From contig CALMYW010000519.1 of the NCBI GenBank assembly GCA_937873665.1, positions 16,764 to 80,763 of the forward strand: 64,000 nt of DNA, written 5' to 3'. The notes under the pieces are model-generated. The model was not told where the DNA came from. It worked only from the letters and a program-made list of their open reading frames with translations, and ran no database searches. This DNA is from an uncultured Sphingorhabdus sp. GTDB taxonomy: Bacteria; Pseudomonadota; Alphaproteobacteria; Sphingomonadales; Sphingomonadaceae. Shown here in pieces: positions 25,204 to 34,520 of the stretch (positions are counted from its first letter, which is position 1; every line of letters starts with the position of its first letter). Made by a program: the position numbers and the translations under genes.

Positions 25204-27543
25204 TCACAGATCCATATCGAGGTCACCCAGATCGACCGCATCCTTCGCTTCGTCGCTCTCGCGCATCCCGTCTTCAAGCATCAGCCGTCTTGCTGCATCG
25301 GCTTTGCCAGCACCCTGTTCCGGGGCTTGACGTTGCGGCTGAATTGCAGGCTGGGATGGCGGCATGACGCCCGGCGACGACAATTGGTCTTGCCCCTCCG
25401 ATGAGGGGGTATCGACCCGCAAAACCTTGTCCATTGGTATTGCAGGCTGGACGGTACCGGGCTTGGCTATTTGCGGCTGCGCCGCGTGCTTGTCTGGCTG
25501 CAACGGCTCAAGCTTGGCTAGGGGTTTAGCCGTGGCTTCCGCCTCTGAAGGACGAGACTGCAAATCAGGCTCTGTGCGCTCATTTTCAGCCACCGGTTTC
25601 GCCTCGGTCAGCGCCAATTCTCCTTGCTTCGGAACAACGCGTTTGCCCGCACCATCATCGTTTGAAGACGGATGTTCATCAGCTCCTGTCTGGCCTTCGG
25701 AATGCGGCATTTGATCTGGGTGTGATCTGTTCAGCGGACCGTCATCGCCCGCACGCCGGATGAAGGGTTCGGCCCTTTTCTTGCGCGATACAGGGACAAG
25801 CTTGACCGGTGCTGCCGGAAATCCGTCGGGAAATTTCAAATAGCCCGAAAGCCTTGGCAGGTTCATCAGCTGGTCGGGTAACAAGAGCGGCTCGATGTTC
25901 TTGCGCGGGGTCAGGCTGACGGCATCGCGGGCATTGTTATAACCGTATGTATAGCCCTCCTCCATGTCGCGCACCTGGGTATGGCCGATAAAGTCCGAAC
26001 ACCATGTCGCAGTCTCGCGGTCGGCGGTTCCGAGGATCAATTTGGTCCGGGCAAGCGAGGACAAGGTCATCGCCATATTGTCCCCATATACTTCCTTGAG
26101 TTTGGCATAGGCATGGATGCCTGTGACAATTGCTCCACCAAAATTGCGCGCGGTCTGGAGCCCTTTTTCCAATGCGGGCAGCCGGTGAAGCGCGCCCATT
26201 TCGTCGATGAAAAACCAGAGCCGCAAGTTGCGCGTACGCTCCATCGCCATCAACGTGTTCATGGCGGTATCGAGCCAGACAGTCAGCAGCTGTGAACAGA
26301 CGCTCATGTCTATATAGCGCGCGGAGATGTACAACATCGAGCCGTCGCGCTTGTCGCTTTCAACCCAGTCCCGTACCGAGAATTGCGGACCTGCTCGCGG
26401 CAGAAGTTTCAGCGCCTTGGCGTTGGCGTTGAACACCGCCCGGATCGATTCCGCCATGCGTGCAGCCTCAGGCGCGGTCAGCGGATCGGCAATCGTACCG
26501 CGCATCAATTTGTGCACCTGCGTCAGGTCAGCGGTCATCAATTCGCGCGCCAAGGCCTCGTTGGTTGCGCTGCCCTTGGCTCTGAGTTTCAGGCACATTT
26601 CGACAAACAAGAGCCTGGCGGCCAGCACCCAGAACTGCTCCGAACCACCGCCGTCATGCGGAACAAGCGCTTCGGCGGCCGCTGAAAATTCGGCTTCATC
26701 GCGGCATTCGTCAAACACGCTCCATTGCGGGCAACGGGCATCGAGCGGGTTCAAGATGATGTCCCGATCGCTCTCGTAAAAATGCTCGATAAAGGTACCG
26801 GTCAGATCGAAGATAACGGCACGCTGGCCGCTCGCCCTTGCCTCCTCGATCATGTCGGAAAGCGCGACTGTCTTGCCCATCCCCGTGGTACCAATAAGCA
26901 TCGCATGGCTTTGTTCGAGCCGCCATGGATAGCTGACCTGCGCCAGATGCGAGGGTGCATAAGGAAAGAGACGGTGCAACTCGCTCGGAAGTGCAAATCG
27001 CCACTGGACCCCCAGCGCTTCGCTCAGCTCGCGCTTGCGTTCGCGGGCATTATGCTCGCCGATTTCAGCGACCAATTCGGGAAGGGTCGCAAGCATCGCG
27101 CCGCGCTCATGCTTGCGCTCTTTCGACCGGCTGCCAAAGTGCGATGCAAACCAGTAGAAGGCGACCATCGCAGGTATAAGGAGCAGCGCCGCACGCGTCA
27201 GTGCCTGCTTGAGCAATGCAAGCATATGCTCCCAGGCAAGCATGATCGGCGGATAATGTTGGGCAGTACCCAATGGTAGCTCGACCGTGCCACCGAGCCC
27301 GGTTTCAATGGCAATGAGTTTGGCCGGATCGAACTCCATGAAACCGTAAATCGCGGCATAAATCCGCATCCAGACGAGATAGGTTTCGTGGGTAGAAAGC
27401 CCGCCCGACAGCGTCCACCAGCACATGCCGCCGATCACGATAGCAGCGACAATGAGCGGGCCTTTGAGCCCGGCTGCAAACATGAAACCGAAATGCCCCA
27501 GAAGCTGGCTGCCGCGGGTGAAGTTCAAAAGGTTGCGCTTCAT
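25204..27543 (-). CDS. traD: TraD, type IV coupling protein
   Basis: 779 residues from ATG 27543, with AAGGGG upstream. Two transmembrane segments (about 22-45 and 112-132) precede the RecA-like ATPase: Walker A GTTGMGKT (218-225) and Walker B LWFFIDEMGAL. The C-terminal 200 residues are a low-complexity Pro/Glu/Gln/Lys tail, as in F TraD, where it contacts the relaxosome. It couples the relaxase-DNA complex to the transfer channel in the inner membrane. Its start overlaps the stop of the RHH gene (ATGA), and the relaxase follows after 37 bp, so the three genes form a relaxosome operon. Confidence 0.95.
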   Translation of the reverse strand: MKRNLLNFTRGSQLLGHFGFMFAAGLKGPLIVAAIVIGGMCWWTLSGGLSTHETYLVWMRIYAAIYGFMEFDPAKLIAIETGLGGTVELPLGTAQHYPPIMLAWEHMLALLKQALTRAALLLIPAMVAFYWFASHFGSRSKERKHERGAMLATLPELVAEIGEHNARERKRELSEALGVQWRFALPSELHRLFPYAPSHLAQVSYPWRLEQSHAMLIGTTGMGKTVALSDMIEEARASGQRAVIFDLTGTFIEHFYESDRDIILNPLDARCPQWSVFDECRDEAEFSAAAEALVPHDGGGSEQFWVLAARLLFVEMCLKLRAKGSATNEALARELMTADLTQVHKLMRGTIADPLTAPEAARMAESIRAVFNANAKALKLLPRAGPQFSVRDWVESDKRDGSMLYISARYIDMSVCSQLLTVWLDTAMNTLMAMERTRNLRLWFFIDEMGALHRLPALEKGLQTARNFGGAIVTGIHAYAKLKEVYGDNMAMTLSSLARTKLILGTADRETATWCSDFIGHTQVRDMEEGYTYGYNNARDAVSLTPRKNIEPLLLPDQLMNLPRLSGYLKFPDGFPAAPVKLVPVSRKKRAEPFIRRAGDDGPLNRSHPDQMPHSEGQTGADEHPSSNDDGAGKRVVPKQGELALTEAKPVAENERTEPDLQSRPSEAEATAKPLAKLEPLQPDKHAAQPQIAKPGTVQPAIPMDKVLRVDTPSSEGQDQLSSPGVMPPSQPAIQPQRQAPEQGAGKADAARRLMLEDGMRESDEAKDAVDLGDLDMDL

Positions 27544-27866
27544 TTCGAAGCCCCTTCGACGGTAGCGGTCGCAATCCCCAATTGCTTGCAGCGCCGCGCA
27601 TAGGCGGCATGCGCACGGTCCCTCAATTGTGGATCGGCATGGCCTGCAAGGAGCGCATCGATACCAACCATCGCGAACACCGATTGGCGGTGAATACGCT
27701 CGATTGACGATGCCTGCCCTGATGCCGGATCCTCGCCGTCACAGGCCGCCATGAGTAGCAAACGCACCCATTCGCTGACGCTCATACCCTTGGCCTTGGC
27801 CGCCATGCGGACACGGTGTGCGAGGTCATTCGATACATAGATTTGCAGTGACAATGGACGTGCCAT
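27540..27866 (-). CDS. Ribbon-helix-helix relaxosome accessory protein (TraM/TraY-like role)
   Basis: 108 residues from ATG 27866 with an AAGGAAGGAG ribosome site. The N-terminus (LSLQIYVSNDLAHRVRMAAK, then GMSVSEWVRLLL) fits a ribbon-helix-helix DNA-binding fold, and a helical C-terminal half probably oligomerises. It is the first gene of the RHH-traD-relaxase operon and lies next to the repeat-rich noncoding stretch proposed as oriT. A role in binding oriT repeats and repressing its own promoter is inferred from that placement. The family has no secure name here. Confidence 0.8.
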   Translation of the reverse strand: MARPLSLQIYVSNDLAHRVRMAAKAKGMSVSEWVRLLLMAACDGEDPASGQASSIERIHRQSVFAMVGIDALLAGHADPQLRDRAHAAYARRCKQLGIATATVEGASK

Positions 27867-28400
27867 TGCGAACTCCTTCCTTGAAAAGGAGCCCGTTCAC
27901 ACTTGCGGAAGGCGATTTGGATTTAAGTCATCTATTAGAACATGTCAAGAACATTGAAGCTCGCGGAAAACCGCCATTGCTGTTCGGGGATGATTTGGAT
28001 CCAAGTCATTGGGACTCGTGATTTGAAAATGATTGGAAAGTTGCCATTCCTGATATTTGCCTATTTCTCCCCGATTTCTGCCATTTTTCGCCAGCGACAT
28101 GTCGCGTACGGTGTGCTTGCATTTTCAGTGCTCCGAAGGTGGATTCGATGATGATTTCTGACTTGGAAAAAAGCCTATGAAACTGCGGGTTTCGATGGAT
28201 TTCATAGCCCGATTGGCGCCTGAATGGAATCGAAAACGAGCGGACATCGCCGCTTCATTTTTGGCAGTTTTCCGTTAAAGGGTCAGCAAATAGCCATATT
28301 TGACGGTTAAAACGTGAGGCGTTCCGCGCCTCTCCGCCTATCCCCTACCCTGCAAATGCCGGGTCATTTTTGCCAAATCATGGGTTGCAGTATTGGCACT
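27867..28400. other. Candidate oriT / relaxosome-binding region
   Basis: No gene seen. It contains two 18-bp direct repeats, GATTTGGATTTAAGTCAT (27914) and GATTTGGATCCAAGTCAT (27992), with an inverted partial copy TGACTTGGA (28159); an 8-bp inverted repeat CTATGAAA/TTTCATAG (28175-28207); and GAGGCG/CGCCTC with a 5-nt loop (28316-28332) followed by a pyrimidine-rich CTATCCCCTACCC. It is AT-rich and lies directly upstream of the relaxosome operon, as expected of oriT. The nick site cannot be assigned from sequence alone. Confidence 0.5.
28104..28126 (+). repeat. Left copy of att-like direct repeat
   Basis: GCGTACGGTGTGCTT followed by two variable bases and ATTTTC. The same 15-mer and ATTTTC recur in the same orientation at 45501-45523, directly upstream of the tandem integrases. 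Identity is 21 of 23. Confidence 0.6.
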
Positions 28401-28438
28401 AAAAAAGGCCCCGCAACTGATGCTGCGGAACCTTTTTG
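28399..28438 (-). terminator. Terminator of ssb1
   Basis: On the minus strand, AAAAAGG...CCGCA and TGCGG...CCTTTTT give a long stem ending in a U-tract (TTTTTTAG), 27 nt after the ssb1 stop. The A- and T-tracts on both sides make it potentially bidirectional. Confidence 0.8.
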
Positions 28439-28464
28439 GTTTGACGATCAGGAATGCTGCGGCG

Positions 28465-28833
28465 CTACTTCGAGCGCCGCTTCTTGGGTTCATCATTGGA
28501 GGCCTCCTTCGCCTTGACGAGGAAGTCGACCTGCTCGGCGACGATCTCGCAGCCGTAACGGTCGGTGCCATTCTGATCAGTCCATTTGGTGTAGTGGATA
28601 CGCCCGGTGACCATGATCATCGCGCCCTTGGTGACATGCTCTGCAACGCATTTGCCGACGCCGTTGAAGCAGGTGATCCGGTGCCATTCGGTTTCGGATT
28701 GGCGGTTGCCTTCGCCGTCTTTAAAGCTGCGGGTGGTGGCAAGTGATACGGTGGTGATCGATGCCCCTGACTGGGTGTTACGGACCTCCGGAGTGTTGCC
28801 AACGAAGCCGACGAGAGTGACTGTGTTTTTCAT
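28465..28833 (-). CDS. ssb: Single-stranded DNA-binding protein (copy 1)
   Basis: 122 residues from ATG 28833. The OB fold is recognisable from NTVTLVGFVGNTPEVR, the WHRITCFNG segment and the C-terminal strand DRYGCEIVAEQVDFLVK. It lacks the acidic DDxxF-type tail of chromosomal SSB and ends in basic PKKRRSK, typical of plasmid or phage SSBs. It would coat ssDNA during conjugation or replication. Its long leader carries the same element found upstream of ssb2 and of the DUF2493 gene. It differs clearly from ssb2, so it is not a recent duplicate. Confidence 0.9.
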   Translation of the reverse strand: MKNTVTLVGFVGNTPEVRNTQSGASITTVSLATTRSFKDGEGNRQSETEWHRITCFNGVGKCVAEHVTKGAMIMVTGRIHYTKWTDQNGTDRYGCEIVAEQVDFLVKAKEASNDEPKKRRSK

Positions 28834-28867
28834 GGCATTGACCTTTCGAAGCTGTTTCTAACCGTCC

Positions 28868-29011
28868 AAGGGACCATCCCTTTGACTGAGCCCCGTTAAG
28901 ACCGGGCACGGTCAGGACTGCACCGAGCGCAGCGAGGGAAACCCCGCTCACAGGAGTGGTGCGGGCAGCGGCGCGAAGCGCAGCAACACGGTCCGCATGA
29001 GCGCGGGTTGC
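28868..29011 (-). promoter_or_regulatory. Structured leader of ssb1 (leader element copy A)
   Basis: Given in plus-strand letters: GCGGGCAGCG (28961), a GCGC/GCGC mini-stem, GCAACACGG (28983) and CGGGTTGC (29004). The GCAAC and GTTGC parts can pair with each other. A second hairpin AAGGGA-CCA-TCCCTT (28868-28882) sits nearer the start codon. The core begins about 128 nt upstream of the ssb1 ATG. Confidence 0.65.
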
Positions 29012-29163
29012 AGACCTGCCCGGGTCCGGTCAGGGGCGTGGATTAGTCATGAAAGGGGATGTTCATTTGGGCGGCTACGGCTTTGATTTGGAACGCCCAT
29101 GAAGAAGGCTCTGCCCGCCATTGTCATTGCTTGGGAACCCGTGCTGTGCTTAACACCAGAACC

Positions 29164-32100
29164 ATGCAGGGGTCTTCCGACATCGATACATTTATTGCCG
29201 CATGGCGCGATACGGGAGGATCGGAGCTCGCCAATACGCAGAGCTTCATAAACGGACTGTGCCAGATTCTCGAGATCGATGCGCCTGCGGGTAGCCGGGC
29301 CGACGATACGCATAATGATTACGTGTTCGAGCGCCGCGTGTTTCAGGACAATGGCGATGGAACGCAGAGCTTTGGCCGCATCGATTGCTACAAGCGGGGC
29401 GCGTTCATTCTGGAAGCAAAGCAAGGCAGCGAGGCAGATCGGGCGGCGGCAGAACGTAACGAAGACGATCTCGACATTTTCGGCCAGACCGCCAGTGCCC
29501 GCGTCAAGCGCGGCACTGCGAGGCGCGGCACGCCTGGCTGGGCCAAGGCGATGGTGCAGGCCAAAGGGCAGGCCGAACGCTATGCCAAAGCACTGCCCAT
29601 AGACCATGGCTGGCCGCCCATATTGCTTGTGGCGGATATTGGCTATTGCATCGAAGTCTATGCCGATTTCACCGGAACGGGGAAAGCATATGCGCAATTC
29701 CCGGATCGGGCACGTTACCGCATCATGCTGGAGGATCTGCGCGATGAGGCGGTGCGCGATCGGCTGCGCGCGATCTGGACCAACCCCAAAAGCATCGACC
29801 CCGCCGCGCGCGCCGCCGCCGTCACACGTGATATTGCCAATTTGCTCGCGACAGTAGCCCGCAGGCTTGAAAAGCGCGGCTATAATGCCGAAACGACGAG
29901 CGGCTTTTTAATGCGGGTGCTGTTCACGATGTTCGCCGAAGACAGTGGTCTTATCCCGCACAAGAGCTTCACCAACCTGCTTAAAAACCAGCGCGCGCAC
30001 CCTGAACATCTGGAACATCAATTGGCCGCATTATGGGCGGCAATGGATGAGGGGCAATTCTCGCCTGCGCTGGGCGTGCCGCTCAAAAAGTTCAACGGCT
30101 ATCTGTTCAAGGAACGCACCGCTATTCCGCTTGATGCCGAAGAACTCGAGGTGCTGATCCAGGCGGGCGAGCATGTGTGGACAGAGGTGGAGCCTGCGAT
30201 TTTCGGCACACTGCTGGAACGCGCGCTCAACCCCAAAGAGCGGGCAAAGCTTGGCGCGCATTATACCCCGCGCGCCTATGTGGAACGCCTGATCAGCCCG
30301 ACGATTATGGAACCGCTGCGAGCGGATTGGAACGGCGTGCGCGTCGCCGCGTCTGAGCTGATTGGCGAAAACAAGGCGATTGAGGCCAAGGCGCATGTCG
30401 AAGCGTTTCACGCCAAGCTGGCGCAAACCAAGGTACTTGATCCGGCGTGCGGCACCGGCAATTTCCTCTATGTCGCAATGGCGAGGATGAAAGAGCTGGA
30501 AGGCGAAGTGCTTGATCTGCTGGTCGAGCTGGGCGATGACCAATATGTTGCAGAGATTAGTGGCCACACTATCACGCCGGAAAACTTCCTTGGCATAGAG
30601 ATCAACCCGCGCGCGGCGGCGATTGCGCAACTGGTGCTTTGGATCGGCTATCTGCAATGGCATTTCCGCGTCAACGGTGCAGACAAAGCCCCGCCTGAGC
30701 CCATCCTGCGCGATGTGCGCACCATCGAAAATCGTGATGCCCTGATCGATTGGGACAAGCGCGAACTCGTCCGCGATGATGCAGGCAAGCCGATGACGCG
30801 CTGGGATGGCGAGACGATGAAGGATCATCCGGTGACGGGCAAAAAAGTGCCCGATGAAGCGGCACAGGTGGAAGTCTATCGCTATATCAAACCTCGCGCG
30901 ACCAAATGGCCCAAGGCGGATTTCATCGTTGGCAACCCGCCGTTCATTGGCGGCAAGGATGTTCGCGAACGATTGGGCGATGGCTATTTTGAGGCGTTGT
31001 TTAAAACCACCGATGTGCCCGAAAGCGCGGATTTTGTGATGCACTGGTGGGACAAGGCGGGGTTGGCGGCGCGCAAATCTGCCACGCGGCGATTTGGGTT
31101 CGTTACCACCAACAGCATCACACAGGTGTTCAGCAGGCGGGTGATAGCCAAGCATCTGGAAGCGAAAGACCGCGTGAGCCTGCTATTTGCCATTCCCAAC
31201 CATCCTTGGGTGGATGAAAAGGACGGGGCCGCCGTGCGTATTGCGATGACGGTTGCGGCCAAGGGCAAGACCGAAGGGCGGTTGCTATCGGTCACCGATG
31301 AAAGCGCTGCACCGGAGCGCGTGGAGTTTTCGGAAAGCATCGGCGCGATCAGCAGCGATCTGCGCACCGGGGCCGATGTGACGGCGACGGTGCAGCTAAA
31401 GGCGAATGAAGGCCTATCGTCCATGGGAGTTAAACTTCATGGCGATGGCTTCGTAGTTACACCTGAGCAGGCAGAGCAACTTGGCGCTAGTAACTTCCCG
31501 AGTAAAATTCGAACAGGAGACGGCGACGAGCTCGAGGTCATCTTTGACTATCGTAATGGCCGCGATCTCGCATCCCGTCCGCGCGGAGTGAAACTGATTG
31601 ACCTTTACGGACTTACTGAGGAGCAAGTGCGGGAGGGGTATCCAGCGGTTTACCAGCATATCCTTACTAACGTAAAACCACACCGCGAACTAAACAATCG
31701 CGCCAGTTATCGGGAAAATTGGTGGCTTTTCGGAGAGGTTCGCTCCGAGATGCGCAAGGCTTTGCGTGGTCTTTCTGAATATATCGCGACAGTCCATACG
31801 GCAAAGCACCGAGTTTTTCAGTTTATGCCGACAACCATCTATCCTGATAGCATGGTGGTTAGCATCGCCACCGAAGACAGATATATATTAGGAATTGTTT
31901 CCAGTTATGTTCATGTTGTTTGGTCTGCCGCGACCGGAGCAAGACTCGGCGTTGGAGATGACTTGCGATATAGTAATTCCATTTGCTTCGCCAAATTCCC
32001 CTTCCCCGCCGATGTCCCCGAACAGCTGAAGGACAAGATCCGTGCCGAGGCCGAGGCGCTCGACGCGTTGCGCAAGCGCGTTCTGGCCGAGCACGTGGAT

Positions 32101-32640
32101 CTGACCCTCACCAAGCTCTACAATGTGCTGGAGGCGCTAAAAGAAGACCGCGCGCTGACCGACGGGGAGCGGGACATTCATGACAAGGGTCTTGTGACGC
32201 TGATCCGCCAGCACCATGATGCGCTCGATGCTCTGGTCGCGCAGGCTTATGGGTGGGAGGGGGACTTGGCGGACGAAGAGATATTGACCCGCCTTGTCGC
32301 GCTCAACAAGGCGCGCGCTGCCGAAGAGGCCAAGGGCGTAATCCGCTGGCTCCGCCCCGAATACCAAGCGCCAGACTATACCGCCCCCATCAACGCGACG
32401 CTCGATCTGGGCGAGTCCACCGCCCCCGCACCGGATAATGTCATCCCCTGGCCCGAAAAGCTGCCAGACCAAGTCAGCGCAATCGCCGCCGTCCTCGCAG
32501 CCGCGCCAACGCCGCTTGCCGCGCAAGACATCGCCCGCAACTTTAAGGGCAAACGCGCCGTGTCGGTTAAGCCTGTGCTGGATGCGCTCGCGGCAATTGG
32601 CCAAGCAAGACGATTAAAGGATGGTCGGTACGCTGCATAA
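29164..32640 (+). CDS. Type IIL (MmeI-like) restriction-modification enzyme
   Basis: 1158 residues from ATG 29164, chosen because the family N-terminus (FIAAWRDTGGSELANTQSFI) begins just after it; the frame is open from 29059. An N-terminal PD-(D/E)xK nuclease is visible: Asp74 and Glu84-Ala-Lys86 (RIDCYKRGAFILEAKQ). A gamma-type adenine methyltransferase follows: motif I DPACGTGNF (from 426) and motif IV NPPF (591). A target-recognition domain fills about 750-960, and a helical tail the rest. One polypeptide would both cut and methylate. The region 31420-31985, covering the recognition domain, is AT-richer than its flanks, suggesting a swapped specificity domain. BREX PglX-like and DISARM methylases are alternatives, but the fused nuclease favours type IIL. 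Confidence 0.88.
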   Translation: MQGSSDIDTFIAAWRDTGGSELANTQSFINGLCQILEIDAPAGSRADDTHNDYVFERRVFQDNGDGTQSFGRIDCYKRGAFILEAKQGSEADRAAAERNEDDLDIFGQTASARVKRGTARRGTPGWAKAMVQAKGQAERYAKALPIDHGWPPILLVADIGYCIEVYADFTGTGKAYAQFPDRARYRIMLEDLRDEAVRDRLRAIWTNPKSIDPAARAAAVTRDIANLLATVARRLEKRGYNAETTSGFLMRVLFTMFAEDSGLIPHKSFTNLLKNQRAHPEHLEHQLAALWAAMDEGQFSPALGVPLKKFNGYLFKERTAIPLDAEELEVLIQAGEHVWTEVEPAIFGTLLERALNPKERAKLGAHYTPRAYVERLISPTIMEPLRADWNGVRVAASELIGENKAIEAKAHVEAFHAKLAQTKVLDPACGTGNFLYVAMARMKELEGEVLDLLVELGDDQYVAEISGHTITPENFLGIEINPRAAAIAQLVLWIGYLQWHFRVNGADKAPPEPILRDVRTIENRDALIDWDKRELVRDDAGKPMTRWDGETMKDHPVTGKKVPDEAAQVEVYRYIKPRATKWPKADFIVGNPPFIGGKDVRERLGDGYFEALFKTTDVPESADFVMHWWDKAGLAARKSATRRFGFVTTNSITQVFSRRVIAKHLEAKDRVSLLFAIPNHPWVDEKDGAAVRIAMTVAAKGKTEGRLLSVTDESAAPERVEFSESIGAISSDLRTGADVTATVQLKANEGLSSMGVKLHGDGFVVTPEQAEQLGASNFPSKIRTGDGDELEVIFDYRNGRDLASRPRGVKLIDLYGLTEEQVREGYPAVYQHILTNVKPHRELNNRASYRENWWLFGEVRSEMRKALRGLSEYIATVHTAKHRVFQFMPTTIYPDSMVVSIATEDRYILGIVSSYVHVVWSAATGARLGVGDDLRYSNSICFAKFPFPADVPEQLKDKIRAEAEALDALRKRVLAEHVDLTLTKLYNVLEALKEDRALTDGERDIHDKGLVTLIRQHHDALDALVAQAYGWEGDLADEEILTRLVALNKARAAEEAKGVIRWLRPEYQAPDYTAPINATLDLGESTAPAPDNVIPWPEKLPDQVSAIAAVLAAAPTPLAAQDIARNFKGKRAVSVKPVLDALAAIGQARRLKDGRYAA

Positions 32641-32675
32641 CCAGAAGCCGAAATACTGAAGCCTTCACTTATTAC

Positions 32676-33296
32676 TTAAAGCAATGTGCCCTGCCCACTT
32701 TCTTCAGGTTTCTTGCGCCGCTGACGCCGCTTGAAATCCCATGGCGGTTCAGGGTTATCCATCGCCCATAGTCCACGCCGATTTCGCTGCGCGTCCTCCT
32801 GCGCACTGAAATATTCGTCTTCCCGCTCGAATGTCCATCGCTCGACCACCCAAGCCCAGCCATTTACGATCATCTCAAGCTCAATGTTTCGGGTAGCTGG
32901 GCGAGCGTTCTTAACGGTGCCTGTGCTGCATAGACCATTTAGATAATAGTTGATCCTGCCGACCTCCAATTGCTCGGTCAGGTATCCCATGCACAACATC
33001 CGTTTGTATGGATCAATTGGAACGCCGCCGGTTGATTCCTTACCTATCGGATCAAGACGCAGGGTTTTCCCGGCGATCAAACTTTGAAGAAATGCTTGCG
33101 ATTCAGGGCCGAAAGGCTGTTCAATCTCAGGTGCATCAATGAATGCGAAGCGAAAGGGAATGCGTGGAACCCAGGCTTCACGCCAAGGATGCCAGACATT
33201 CGCCAAAAAACCGTCACCATCAAACACCTTAACGACGTTGGCCTTCAAGACCTCAACTGGTGAGGCTGGGCCGGGATCATCAGGGACTATGATCAT
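32676..33296 (-). CDS. SNase-like nuclease domain protein
   Basis: 206 residues from ATG 33296; a frame up to 33362 would overlap the neighbouring gene. The SNase core is seen in VVKVFDGDGFLANVW (Asp-Gly-Asp), FAFIDAPEIEQPFG (the usual Arg region is changed to FRFAFIDAPE), and a C-terminal RNRRGLWAMDNPEPPW, which matches the end of thermonuclease domains. No signal peptide is visible, so it may act inside the cell, unlike the two other SNase-like proteins in this window. It is the last gene of a minus-strand run with CBASS-like genes; whether it belongs to that system is not clear. Confidence 0.75.
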   Translation of the reverse strand: MIIVPDDPGPASPVEVLKANVVKVFDGDGFLANVWHPWREAWVPRIPFRFAFIDAPEIEQPFGPESQAFLQSLIAGKTLRLDPIGKESTGGVPIDPYKRMLCMGYLTEQLEVGRINYYLNGLCSTGTVKNARPATRNIELEMIVNGWAWVVERWTFEREDEYFSAQEDAQRNRRGLWAMDNPEPPWDFKRRQRRKKPEESGQGTLL

Positions 33297-33318
33297 AGCA
33301 GACCGTTCGTCTCGGCCG

Positions 33319-34350
33319 TCATTTTCTGAGCAACCAGCCAAAGCGTTCAGGGTCTTGTGCAATCAAAAACTCAGTTATCCGCTGCCTCTGCGATCTTGAC
33401 GTTCGGGACAGCAATGCGCGCAAGTCTTTATCGATAGCGTGTCTGTCAGCGCCAAGTTTCTCGGCTTTCACATACCAATCACGCCCCGCGATCAACTCAC
33501 CGAGTTCGATATGTACAGCGCCGAGTAACGTGCAGGGACGGAAGTCCTTCGGCGTCAATTCATGCGCTGCTAGTCCCTGCGCCTTCGCTTCATCAAGGTT
33601 ATGCAGATCGCGTAACGCTCCTCCGCGAGTGGTTAGAAGCGCTGACCGCGCCTTAGCGTCAGTTCCCGCTTTTGCAAGTGCCTCGTCCGTCAATCCCAAC
33701 GCCGAGTTCGGCTTCGCTGCCTTTCGCCAATGACTGCTAGCGTTAATGGCTTTCCACGGGTCGCGTGATCTTTCCCATTCGTGCGTAAGCGCTTCTGCCT
33801 CAATTAAATGCCATGCTCTTTGAAGTTCTTCGGTCCAGCAATCCTCAGCTTCTGTTTGAAGCCAAGCAACATCGTCGGCATTCAGCCGATCACCGCTGGA
33901 AACGCAGCGAAGCAGCGACATGACGCGTGGATAATGCTCTGATTCTACGAAACCGATCCCGAAACGTTGTTTCAGCTCTTTAGCTTCACGCTGTCTTTTG
34001 AGTTTGGGATCGCGTGCCTGTGCGGCGAAAAACTCCTTCAGTTCAGCAGCCCGCTGCATTGCTTGTGCGGCAAGCGCTTCCGCGGCTTCGGCGGCACGTT
34101 TTTCGGCAAGTGCAATACGATCCGAGCGCTCTTGTTCAGCCTTCTGCTGAAAGGCCTCCCAACCCATCTCGCCAGCAACGAAAAGGCAAAGGGCGTCGAG
34201 TTTGTTTGTCACCAAAAATCCTAGCGACAATCCACTAAGCGGAATACCGTCGTCGATCTTCTTCAAAATACCATTGAGCCGAGCGCCTTGTTGTGCTGCT
34301 CCCGGGAGATCGTCGAGAAAATATCGGCTAGCTAAACTATCTACCATCAT
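33319..34350 (-). CDS. Coiled-coil/TPR-like hypothetical protein
   Basis: 343 residues from ATG 34350 (a second Met follows). Residues about 60-130 form a strong Glu/Ala/Gln/Lys coiled coil. The region about 195-320 has helical pairs resembling tetratricopeptide repeats (ALLTTRGGALRDLHNLDEAK, then CTLLGAVHIELGELIAGRDW). No catalytic motif is seen. It lies 170 bp after the four-TM effector gene and overlaps or abuts the SNase gene, all on the minus strand. A scaffold or sensor role is only a guess. Confidence 0.65.
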   Translation of the reverse strand: MMVDSLASRYFLDDLPGAAQQGARLNGILKKIDDGIPLSGLSLGFLVTNKLDALCLFVAGEMGWEAFQQKAEQERSDRIALAEKRAAEAAEALAAQAMQRAAELKEFFAAQARDPKLKRQREAKELKQRFGIGFVESEHYPRVMSLLRCVSSGDRLNADDVAWLQTEAEDCWTEELQRAWHLIEAEALTHEWERSRDPWKAINASSHWRKAAKPNSALGLTDEALAKAGTDAKARSALLTTRGGALRDLHNLDEAKAQGLAAHELTPKDFRPCTLLGAVHIELGELIAGRDWYVKAEKLGADRHAIDKDLRALLSRTSRSQRQRITEFLIAQDPERFGWLLRK

Positions 34351-34520
34351 ACCTTATCGCGCAGATCATTGGCGGAAAAACTAACGAGAATGTCCAAAGT
34401 TGCTTTGCATGGAACTAGTCGATGGTCTGTCGTGTAGCACGATCTGAAACGATAGCTCTATTGCGTTTATGTTGGATAACTGAATGTTGAGATCGTTGAT
34501 GGCAACGGCGCTGGGCCTAC

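Noticed and set aside
30031..31155. Minus-strand 374-codon open frame
   Set aside because: Antisense to the type IIL enzyme, whose catalytic motifs are in the plus frame.
29164..32640. DISARM or BREX methyltransferase
   Set aside because: No DrmA/B/C, PglZ or BrxC-like partners are nearby. The fused N-terminal nuclease motif supports a stand-alone type IIL enzyme.
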